The notes beneath the pieces are model-generated. The model saw only the letters and a program-made list of their open reading frames with translations. It did no database searches and had not been told where the DNA came from. A stretch of 64,000 nt of DNA from Deltaproteobacteria bacterium (GTDB lineage: Bacteria; Myxococcota_A; UBA9042). Positions 53,730 through 61,102 of this stretch are shown here, in pieces. Location of the stretch: NCBI GenBank assembly GCA_016875335.1, contig VGRO01000006.1:1-64000 (forward strand). The letters are read 5' to 3'. Both the position numbers and the translations under genes were made by a program. Within the stretch, counting starts at the first letter, position 1, and every line of letters starts with the position of its first letter.

Positions 53730-54344
53730 CTATCCCGGACCGCCGCCATCGGGCGCCGGCTTGCCACCTTCCGCGGCCGTCTTGCGCTTGCGCCCGCCGA
53801 CGAACACCCGCGGCTTGAGCCCGAACTCGATGGGTTTGTCGCTGCCGTACCCGAAAAAGCGCAGCACCAGTTCGCGCAGCCGCCGCCGGATCTCCAGCGT
53901 GCGCCGCTCGAAGGCCGCCGTGGCCCGCGACTGCCCAGAGCGCTTGTCGCCGGTGGTCTCGCGGGTGTGCAACGCGGCCGAGACCGCTTCGCCCAACTCC
54001 ATGAGGCCGCCCGCGGTCAGCCCTGCCGGCAGCGGCGGCCGCTGGCGCTTGGCGATGCCCTTGCCGAGCGCGACCAGCAGCTCGCCGAGGTCCGGGTCCG
54101 TGTTGTCGGTCGGGAAGTAGTCCGCCCGCCCGACCGCGCCCGGCGGCGTCGACGCATTGACAAGGCCAAGCACCTGCGTGTGTACGGCCGAGGCCCTCTT
54201 GACCAGCGCCGTCTTCTTCTCGACCGCACCCTTGACCGCAATGCGCGCCGTCCCGAGCTTGCAGGACAAGGTTGCAGTGCGCTGCCCCGCAGCCGGCGCT
54301 CGCTTGGCGACGAATGCCGTCCGCAAAACCCTTGAAATGCACAA
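53730..54344 (-). CDS. hypothetical protein of about 200 residues
   Basis: 204 aa from TTG 54344. Features: VLRTAFVAKRAPAAGQRTATL, ARIAVKGAVEKKTALVKRASA and a C-terminal basic tail. The N-terminus may be damaged: ATG 54354 starts MYRFVHFKGF in another frame, and a one-base shift after VHF would join it to RVLRTAFVAKRAP. No family recognised. The 3' end abuts the 138-bp repeats. Confidence 0.6.
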   Translation of the reverse strand: MCISRVLRTAFVAKRAPAAGQRTATLSCKLGTARIAVKGAVEKKTALVKRASAVHTQVLGLVNASTPPGAVGRADYFPTDNTDPDLGELLVALGKGIAKRQRPPLPAGLTAGGLMELGEAVSAALHTRETTGDKRSGQSRATAAFERRTLEIRRRLRELVLRFFGYGSDKPIEFGLKPRVFVGGRKRKTAAEGGKPAPDGGGPG

Positions 54345-54354
54345 ACCTGTACAT

Positions 54355-55013
54355 GCCGCGCCTCGGGGAAGCCGATGCTACACCAACGCCCCGGCCGACA
54401 AGACCACTGCGCGACCACCTGGCGCGCCGCCAGACCGGGGTCACCGCGTGCGAGCCCGCCAAAGCACCGGCGCCGCACCGAAAGCCCGCTCGCACTGCAC
54501 GTCGTTTCATCTCCTTGCATCGTCCGAGAAATCCCGTTGATTGTCCTCCGCTGTCCCAGAATTGTCCGCAACACTTCCCGGATGGACCGCGACGGTCCCT
54601 GAAACATCCGCGCCAGCCTCTGTTTTGACCGCAGCAAGCTCCGAAATATCCGCTGTCACTTCGGAATTGCCCTCAGTGGCCTTCGAATTATGCGCCAGGC
54701 GCGCCGAACTGTCCCCACCCGCAACCAAAACCTCCGCGCACATCCGCGATGGGTTGCGCCACCAACCCCCGGCAGGCCCGCCGCTGTCCCAGCAACGGCC
54801 CCGGTTCCAGGCCCTGACCGGCGCAGCCGGCTGAATTCCCGCCCACGCACGCGCCGACCAAGCCTCCGCCGGGAGAAAACCCGCCCGTCCATCGCCCGCC
54901 CGAACCCGCGCCCGCCCAAAAACCGCAGTACGCAGCCCCTTGATCGATCCCGTAACCCCCGCTACCCTCGGCGCCCCGACCCAGGCGGCCGACCGCCGCT
55001 CCGCGGAGCACCG
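54355..55013. other. intergenic region with a 21-bp minisatellite
   Basis: 659 bp between a minus-strand gene and the plus-strand pyrimidine operon, whose promoter must lie near 54900-55000. Apart from the repeat array at 54507-54743, nothing coding is recognised. Confidence 0.6.
54507..54743 (-). repeat. degenerate 21-bp minisatellite with heptapeptide coding capacity
   Basis: On the minus strand about eleven 21-bp units follow one another, for example gcggacaattctgggacagc and gcggatatttcggagcttgc. They are open from an ATG (54743) to a TGA, giving units such as ADNSGTA, ADISELA and ADVSGTV. It could be a 78-residue ORF, but the low complexity in all frames favours a degenerate tandem repeat. 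Confidence 0.65.
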
Positions 55014-56351
55014 ATGGCCCACGACCCGCACGCCGCACTCCCTCGCCGCACCGCGGCGACCGCCTTGCCCGAGGATCGCGGCGAGTCGCCGTTCAGCGAC
55101 TACAAGGTCGCGTACACGCCGACGCAGGCCGTCGCCGAGGCCAACCGCTGCCTGTTTTGCAGCGACGCTCCGTGCATGAACGCCTGCCCGACCCACATCG
55201 ACGTCGCGCAGTTCATCCGCAAAATCGGCAGCGGCAACGACCGGGGCTCGGCCAAGACGATTCTGGACGCCAACATCTTGGGCATGTCGTGCGCGCGGGT
55301 GTGCCCGGTCGAGACGTTGTGCGTCGGCGCTTGCGTGTACAACACCTTGGGCCACCCGCCGATCCAGATTGGCCGCTTGCAGCGCTACGTCACCGACCGC
55401 GCGCTGCACGAGAACTGGCAGTTCTACAAGGCTGGCCCGGACAGCGGCAAGAAGGTCGCCTTGATTGGCGCCGGACCGGCCAGCTTGGCGTGCGCGCACA
55501 ACCTGCGGCGCTTCGGCCACGCGTGCACCATCTTCGAGAAGCGCGAGGTCGTCGGCGGGCTGAACACGACGGGCGTCGCGCCGTACAAGATGAAATCCGA
55601 CGCAAGTCTGCACGAGGTCGAGTGGTTGTTGCAGATCGGCGGCATCGACGTCCGCACCGGTGTCGAGGCCGGGCGCGACATCACGCTTGAGCAGCTTGAG
55701 GCTGAATACGACGCAGTTTTCTTCGGCGCAGGGCTTGGCGCTGACAGCCGCCTTGGCGTGGCAGGCGAGGACCTGCCTGGGGTCGACGGCGCTGTGGCCT
55801 GGATCGAGCGCATGAAACTGGCGCCGGTGGACCTGTCGGGGGTGCGCCATGCGTTGGTCATCGGCGGCGGCAACACGGCGATGGACTGCATGCGCGAGCT
55901 GCTTGGGCTCAAGGTGCCCAACGTGACGTTGGTGTACCGCGGCACCCAAGCCGGCATGCCCGGCTACGCCCACGAGTGGAAGGCCGCGCAGGTGCTGGGC
56001 GCCAAAGCGCACTGGCAGGCGGTGCCCGTGGCGTTCGAGGGCCAGGGGCGGGTGCAGCGCGCGGTGCTTGGCTTGCTGGACGCGAACAAGCAACCGACCG
56101 GCGAGAGGGTCACCGTGGATGCGGATCTGGTGCTCATGGCCATTGGCCAGGGCAAAATCGGCGACATGCTGGCGAGCCTGTCCGGCATCCGCATCGCCAA
56201 AGGTGTGGTGCAGGCCGACGAGCGCGGCTACACCGGCCGGCCCAAGTGGTACGTCGGCGGCGACGCGCGCAACGGCGGCAAAGAGGTCGTCAACGCAGCG
56301 GCAGAAGGCCAGCAGGCGGCGCACGCCATCCACGAAAGCTTCGGCAAATAG
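55014..56351 (+). CDS. preT: NAD-dependent dihydropyrimidine dehydrogenase subunit PreT
   Basis: 445 aa. The N-terminal Fe-S domain (about 40-125) has CLFCSDAPCMNACPTHIDV and CARVCPVETLCVGACVYN, binding two [4Fe-4S] clusters. An FAD site (GAGPASLACAHNLRRFG near 147) and an NAD site (IGGGNTAMDC near 283) follow. Paired with PreA it reduces uracil or thymine to the dihydro form, the first step of reductive pyrimidine breakdown. The length is close to E. coli PreT. Confidence 0.93.
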   Translation: MAHDPHAALPRRTAATALPEDRGESPFSDYKVAYTPTQAVAEANRCLFCSDAPCMNACPTHIDVAQFIRKIGSGNDRGSAKTILDANILGMSCARVCPVETLCVGACVYNTLGHPPIQIGRLQRYVTDRALHENWQFYKAGPDSGKKVALIGAGPASLACAHNLRRFGHACTIFEKREVVGGLNTTGVAPYKMKSDASLHEVEWLLQIGGIDVRTGVEAGRDITLEQLEAEYDAVFFGAGLGADSRLGVAGEDLPGVDGAVAWIERMKLAPVDLSGVRHALVIGGGNTAMDCMRELLGLKVPNVTLVYRGTQAGMPGYAHEWKAAQVLGAKAHWQAVPVAFEGQGRVQRAVLGLLDANKQPTGERVTVDADLVLMAIGQGKIGDMLASLSGIRIAKGVVQADERGYTGRPKWYVGGDARNGGKEVVNAAAEGQQAAHAIHESFGK

Positions 56352-56372
56352 CCGCGTTGCAAGGAGAACGTC

Positions 56373-57641
56373 ATGGCGGACTTGACCACCAATTGCGCCG
56401 GCATCATCAGCCCCAACCCGTTTTGGTTGGCTTCGGCCCCGCCGGCCAATAGCGGCGCCCAGGTGCAGCGGGCGTTCGAGGCAGGCTGGGGCGGCGCGGT
56501 GTGGAAGACGCTCGGCCAGCCCATCCAAAACGTGTCGAGCCGTTTCGGCGGCCACACCATTGGCGGTGTGCGCGGCGCGGGCTTCAACAACATCGAACTC
56601 ATCACCGACCGGCCGCTCGAGGTCAACTTTCGCGAAATCTACGAGACCAAGAAAAAGTTCCCCAAGCACGCCGTCATCGTGTCGCTGATGGTCGAAACCG
56701 AAGACGAGTGGCGCGACATCATCGCCCGCAGCATCGACGCCGGCGCCGACGGTCTGGAGCTCAACTTTGGCTGCCCGCACGGCATGTGCGAGCGCGGCAT
56801 GGGCTCGGCGGTCGGCCAAGAGCCGCGCATCAACGAGCGCATCACCTCGTGGGCGGTCAAGTATTCGACGGTGCCGGTGCTGGTCAAGCTCACGCCCAAC
56901 GTCGGCGACATCAACCCGCACGGTCTGGCGGCCAAGCACGGCGGCGCCCACGGCGTGTCGCTCATCAACACCATCAAGTCGATCATCGGCGTGGACATCG
57001 ACCGCTTTGTGCCCGAACCGCGCGTCGGCACCCAGTCGTCGAACGGCGGCTACTGCGGCGCGGCCGTCAAGCCGATTGCCCTGCACATGACGGCGCAGTT
57101 GGCGCGCAACCCGGGCTTTCGCTTGCCCATCAGTGGCATCGGCGGCGTGTGCAACTGGCGCGACGCGGTCGAGTTCATCCTGCTCGGCGCGACCAGTGTG
57201 CAGGTGTGCACCGAGGTCATGCTCAAGGGCTACCGCATCGTCGAGGACATGATCGACGGCCTCAACCACTACATGGACAGCCACGGCTTTGCGACCATCG
57301 ACCAGATGGTGGGCAAGGCGGTGCCGGCGTACAGCGAATGGGGCGACCTCGACCTGAACTACGAGACAGTGGCCAAGATCGACGCCACCAAGTGCATCGG
57401 CTGCCAGGTCTGCGTGGCCGCCTGCCACGACGGCGCCCACCAGTGCCTGCACCCGCAGGCCGGCACCCGCGTGCCGCGCGTGGACGAGTCCGAGTGCGTC
57501 GGCTGCAATCTGTGCAAGATCGTCTGCCCGGTGCCCGACTGCATCACCATGACCCAGGTGGACAACGGCTGGGCGCCAGCGACCTGGAACGAACACACCA
57601 CGGGTCAGGGCAAGCTGCGGCCCAAGAAAGGCGCGCACTGA
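56373..57641 (+). CDS. preA: NAD-dependent dihydropyrimidine dehydrogenase subunit PreA
   Basis: 422 aa. FMN-binding TIM barrel of the dihydroorotate dehydrogenase type (about 1-310; NPFWLASAPPANSG, NFGCPHGMCERGMGSA). The C-terminal ferredoxin domain has CIGCQVCVAACHDGAHQC and CVGCNLCKIVCPVPDC, two [4Fe-4S] clusters. GCPHGM is the active-site loop. It begins 21 bp after preT with a good AAGGAG ribosome binding site. Confidence 0.93.
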   Translation: MADLTTNCAGIISPNPFWLASAPPANSGAQVQRAFEAGWGGAVWKTLGQPIQNVSSRFGGHTIGGVRGAGFNNIELITDRPLEVNFREIYETKKKFPKHAVIVSLMVETEDEWRDIIARSIDAGADGLELNFGCPHGMCERGMGSAVGQEPRINERITSWAVKYSTVPVLVKLTPNVGDINPHGLAAKHGGAHGVSLINTIKSIIGVDIDRFVPEPRVGTQSSNGGYCGAAVKPIALHMTAQLARNPGFRLPISGIGGVCNWRDAVEFILLGATSVQVCTEVMLKGYRIVEDMIDGLNHYMDSHGFATIDQMVGKAVPAYSEWGDLDLNYETVAKIDATKCIGCQVCVAACHDGAHQCLHPQAGTRVPRVDESECVGCNLCKIVCPVPDCITMTQVDNGWAPATWNEHTTGQGKLRPKKGAH

Positions 57642-57678
57642 GCCCCGAACACACCCCATCCACCCCGGAGTTCGCGCC

Positions 57679-58560
57679 ATGATGTCCAAAGTCGTCCGCT
57701 GCGGCCTCATCCAGTTGGCCAACCCCATCAACGACGAGTCGGTGCCGGTCGCCACCATCCAGCAGGCAATGCTCGACAAGCACCTGCCGTACATCGAAGA
57801 GGCCGGCAAGCGCGGCGTGCAAATCCTGTGCATGCAAGAGATTTTCAACGGCCCGTATTTCTGCCCCGGCCAGGACAAGCGTTGGTACGACGCAGCGGAG
57901 CCCATCCCCGACGGCCCGACCACGCGCCTCATGCAGGACCTGGCCAAGAAGCACCAGATGGTCATCGTCGTGCCGCTCTACGAAAAGGAGATGCGCGGCG
58001 TCTTCTACAACTCGGCGGCCGTCATCGACGCCGACGGCACCTACCTCGGCAAGTACCGCAAGCAGCACATTCCGCAGACCTCGGGCTTTTGGGAGAAGTA
58101 CTTCTTCAAGCCGGGCAACGGCGGCTACCCGGTGTTCGACACCAAATACGCCCGCGTCGGCGTGTACATCTGCTACGACCGCCACTTTCCCGAGGGCTGG
58201 CGCGCGCTCGGGCTGCACGGCGCTGACATCGTCTTCAACCCCTCGGCCACCGTCGCCGGGTTGTCGCAATACCTGTGGAAACTGGAGCAGCCGGCCGCCG
58301 CCGTCGCCAACACCTACTTCGTCGGCGCCATCAATCGCGTCGGCACCGAGGCGCCGTGGAACATCGGCAAGTTCTATGGCAGCAGCTACTTCGTCAACCC
58401 GCGCGGACAGATTCAGGCGTGCGGCAGCGAAGACGGCGACGAATTGGTGGTGGCCGACCTCGACCTCGGGCAGATCGACGAGGTGCGCAAGACCTGGCAG
58501 TTCTACCGCGACCGCCGGCCCGATGCCTACCAGGATCTGACGGATCCCGGGTTGGCCTAG
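57679..58560 (+). CDS. beta-ureidopropionase-type carbon-nitrogen hydrolase
   Basis: 293 aa. Nitrilase-superfamily triad: Glu in ILCMQEIFNGP, Lys in GKYRKQHIP and Cys in GVYICYDRHFPEG. In this operon it should convert N-carbamoyl-beta-alanine to beta-alanine, CO2 and ammonia, the last step after PreTA. An N-carbamoylputrescine-amidase-type activity is the main alternative. The middle enzyme (dihydropyrimidinase) is not in the window. The TAG stop is part of the first CTAG of the following palindrome. Confidence 0.85.
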   Translation: MMSKVVRCGLIQLANPINDESVPVATIQQAMLDKHLPYIEEAGKRGVQILCMQEIFNGPYFCPGQDKRWYDAAEPIPDGPTTRLMQDLAKKHQMVIVVPLYEKEMRGVFYNSAAVIDADGTYLGKYRKQHIPQTSGFWEKYFFKPGNGGYPVFDTKYARVGVYICYDRHFPEGWRALGLHGADIVFNPSATVAGLSQYLWKLEQPAAAVANTYFVGAINRVGTEAPWNIGKFYGSSYFVNPRGQIQACGSEDGDELVVADLDLGQIDEVRKTWQFYRDRRPDAYQDLTDPGLA

Positions 58561-58636
58561 TAGGCGAAACCCCGAATTCGCGTCGGGATACTGGGCGTCA
58601 TGCCGCAACAAATCCTCAATCGGTTTCGCCTACTAG
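58557..58636. mobile_element. CTAG-bounded 76-bp palindromic element
   Basis: CTAGTAGGCGAAACC at 58557-58571 is the exact inverse of 58622-58636, giving a 15-bp perfect inverted repeat. It has CTAG at both outer ends and about 50 bp between the arms. It begins in the stop codon of the hydrolase gene. The CTAG border and hairpin plan match the element at 7172-7352, although the sequences differ. It could also work as a terminator. Confidence 0.6.
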
Positions 58637-58779
58637 CTGCTTGTTGCGTGAAGGGGGCTCGCAGCCCCCTCGCGCGCCCATGCGCGCTCACCCCCGCGTC
58701 CGGCCGCAGCCGCGGCCGGAAGTACCTCAGCCCTGTTGCGCGCCGGAACCCGGCGCGAATTTCGGGCCTGAGGTACTAG
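58637..58779. repeat. cluster of four perfect hairpins ending in CTAG
   Basis: GGGGGCT-cgc-AGCCCCC (58653-58669), GCGCGC-ccat-GCGCGC (58672-58687), CCGGCCGC-agcc-GCGGCCGG (58700-58719), and AGTACCTCAG...CTGAGGTACT (58721-58777). The last encloses CGCGCCGG-aac-CCGGCGCG. CTAG follows at 58776-58779. The first hairpin is a likely terminator for the pyrimidine operon. The remainder of 58780-58850 shows nothing notable. Confidence 0.7.
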
Positions 58780-58850
58780 CAGGGAGCCGGGGTTGAGCGA
58801 CTTCGGCGGGCGAATTCAGGCCCCTGGAAGGACCGACTGCCGCGCTGTCG

Positions 58851-60164
58851 CTACTTGACGAACGTCAGGATGCCCACCACCAGGCTCAGGACCCGCGTGC
58901 CTTGGGTCTCCCACAGCTCGGCGCCAAAGCCGCGCAACCCAAGGCCATCGGGCTTGCTGCCCACCCACAGGCCCATGCGCAACTGGTCGGCGGCCGTCAG
59001 CGTCGGGCTGCCCTTGGTTCTGCTCGCCGTCAGCGGCACCCAACTGGGTTCGAACCACGCCAGCACCTGCCGATCACCCACCTCGGTGTGGAACTGCAAC
59101 CGTGCCGGGAACTCCAGAGCGAACGGCACCATGTCGCCCGCTTCGGAGGTCACGCCAGAGGCGCCCAGACCGACCTGCGCCGCGATGCCTGTGGTCTTGC
59201 TGCCCAGTTGCAGTCCGATCAGCCAGTCCACCGCATAGCGCAACCCTGCCGGATAGGCCGCGGCGAGTTCGATGCGGCTGGTGGACATGAACCCGGTCTG
59301 CCGCGAACTCCACACCGCGGAGCCGCCCAACTGTCCGCGCAGCTTGGAGCCGCCGCCGGCAAACGCCAGACCGCCCTCGAACGCCAGGAAGCCCAGCACC
59401 TTGCCGGCGCTCGGGAACACCAGGTCGGGATCGGTCAGCGACCCCGGCTTGCCGAGCCAAGTCGCTGAGCACTGCGCCTCGACGTGGTCGCGGATCTCGG
59501 CAGACACGGCGGCCTTGTGGTCGCACAATTCGCCTTTGCCGACACCGGCCTTTTGCAACATCCATAGACTGCCACCGGCAAAGTCTGGCTCTGGCAAATC
59601 TCCCAGCCAGTCGGTGGCGCCGGCCGGCGTAGGCTTCTCGACGTCGATGGGACGGTCGGGCTTGCGCACCAGCTTGACAGCCAGCCACACCTTGCCGTTG
59701 AGCGTACCGACGGGCACGACGGTTCCCACCCAGTCGCGGCTGCGTTCGACGACTCCGGCGTCTTGGGTGCGACCATCGGGCCAGCGCCACGAGCGGGATA
59801 CGTCACCGGTCTGGGCCACCTGCAGATTGCTGCCGTCGTCCACGCCGGTCAGGCCCGCTTCCGGCAACGCCTCGGCCGCAAGAGCGCGCACCTGATCGTG
59901 CGGCCGGTCGGGCAGTGGGCCCAGCCACACCACCGCCGAACTGCCGGACGGGGGCGGGGTCAGCGCAGTGCTGCCGGCCGGCGGCGGTAGAGAACTGCCT
60001 CCCGCGCTGCCACCACCGGCGCTGCCACCACTGCCAGGGGGCCGAGCCCCGCCGCTTGAAGGCGTGCCAGGAGGCGGTGGCCGGCTGCCCGGGCCCGTCG
60101 CCTGCGCGGTGACGGCAAGGAGAGGAACGACCAGAGCCCATGCCAAGACAAAGCGAACTGCCAT
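58851..60164 (-). CDS. secreted protein of unknown function, Gly/Ser/Pro-rich N-terminus
   Basis: 437 aa. A signal peptide (MAVRFVLAWALVVPLLAVTAQA) is followed by a Gly/Ser/Pro linker (about 25-75). The body is beta-rich with alternating hydrophobic residues towards the C-terminus (WLIGLQLGSKTTGIAAQVGLGA, VLSLVVGILTFVK), ending in a Lys. This suggests an outer membrane barrel-like or carbohydrate-binding protein. No family recognised. The ATG overlaps the LD-carboxypeptidase stop (ATGA). Confidence 0.68.
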   Translation of the reverse strand: MAVRFVLAWALVVPLLAVTAQATGPGSRPPPPGTPSSGGARPPGSGGSAGGGSAGGSSLPPPAGSTALTPPPSGSSAVVWLGPLPDRPHDQVRALAAEALPEAGLTGVDDGSNLQVAQTGDVSRSWRWPDGRTQDAGVVERSRDWVGTVVPVGTLNGKVWLAVKLVRKPDRPIDVEKPTPAGATDWLGDLPEPDFAGGSLWMLQKAGVGKGELCDHKAAVSAEIRDHVEAQCSATWLGKPGSLTDPDLVFPSAGKVLGFLAFEGGLAFAGGGSKLRGQLGGSAVWSSRQTGFMSTSRIELAAAYPAGLRYAVDWLIGLQLGSKTTGIAAQVGLGASGVTSEAGDMVPFALEFPARLQFHTEVGDRQVLAWFEPSWVPLTASRTKGSPTLTAADQLRMGLWVGSKPDGLGLRGFGAELWETQGTRVLSLVVGILTFVK

Positions 60165-61102
60165 CACCCCTCCCCAAAAGCCCACGAGATTCCGGCGTCG
60201 GTCAAGACACCGCGCCGGCCTACCGGCCACGGCAAGTTGCGCGGCCCGTGACCCACGGGCAGGTCGCACAACACGGGCACGCCGAGGGGGGCCAGCCGGT
60301 CGCGCAAGACATCGAGCGGCCCGTAGTCCAGGCCGTCGGGATCGGTGGCCGCCCCGTCCAGGAACTGGCCAAGAGCGATGCCAGCGCAGTCGTCGAGACA
60401 TCCGGCCTGGGCCAGTTGGGTCAGCATTCGGTCCAACCTGTACGGTGCCTCGCCCACGTCTTCGAGCACCACGATGCAACCAGCGCCCTGCAGTTGCCAC
60501 GGCGTGCCACACAGGCTCGCAAGCACGGTCAGGTTGCCGCCGACCACCGGACCGTCGCGGCGACCGGGTGGACCGCACAGGTGGCGACCCGGCAGCGGCA
60601 CCGGTCGGCCGGCGAAAACCTCCCGCAGGGCCGACCTTGTCTCATGGTCCACCAACACCGGCGAGGACGAGCCGTGCGGCGGGGCAGGCGCCAGGCTCTG
60701 CACCACGGGTCCGTGGATGAGCGCGCCGCCGGGCGCCGTGGTCCAGCCAGCCTGCCAAAGCGCGGTGTGCAGCGCCGAGCCGTCCGAAAAGCCGATGAGC
60801 GGCCGAGCGACCATGCGCTCCCAGGGCAGGTGCGGCAGCAGGTGGGCACAGCCAAAGCCGCCGCGGGCGAGCCAGATGGCGTCGATGCCCGGGTCGGTGG
60901 CAGCCCACACCAGGTCCGCAAGGCGCTCGGCGGCCGTGCCGGCGTGGTAGCGGTCGGCGGCAAACAAGTTGGGGCCGAACACGGGCCGGTATCCCCAGGC
61001 GCGCAAAGTGTCGGCGCCGCCCAGCAGCCGCTCTTTGGAGAAGCGCCCAGCCGGGGCGATGACGGCCACGCGCGCGTCGCCGGGTAGCGTCAATCCGGGC
61101 AT
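60164..61102 (-). CDS. LD-carboxypeptidase (peptidase S66 family)
   Basis: 312 aa without a signal peptide. Family S66 motifs: VAVIAPAGRFSKERL near 13, the nucleophile in GFSDGSALH near 106 (GFSD is conserved), GGNLTVLASLCGTP near 195, the Glu in EDVGEAPYRLDRML near 219 and the His in LPVGHG near 285. It cleaves L,D bonds in murein tetrapeptides for recycling. The first 13 bp overlap the end of the membrane protein gene. Confidence 0.9.
   Translation of the reverse strand: MPGLTLPGDARVAVIAPAGRFSKERLLGGADTLRAWGYRPVFGPNLFAADRYHAGTAAERLADLVWAATDPGIDAIWLARGGFGCAHLLPHLPWERMVARPLIGFSDGSALHTALWQAGWTTAPGGALIHGPVVQSLAPAPPHGSSSPVLVDHETRSALREVFAGRPVPLPGRHLCGPPGRRDGPVVGGNLTVLASLCGTPWQLQGAGCIVVLEDVGEAPYRLDRMLTQLAQAGCLDDCAGIALGQFLDGAATDPDGLDYGPLDVLRDRLAPLGVPVLCDLPVGHGPRNLPWPVGRRGVLTDAGISWAFGEG

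Noticed and set aside
54507-57965. 1,152-codon frame opposite the pyrimidine genes
   Set aside because: Shadow of preT, preA and the hydrolase; His/Val/Asp-rich composition without domains.
59035-59060. tRNA-like GGTTCGAACC segment
   Set aside because: It lies inside a coding gene and has no acceptor or anticodon stems around it.
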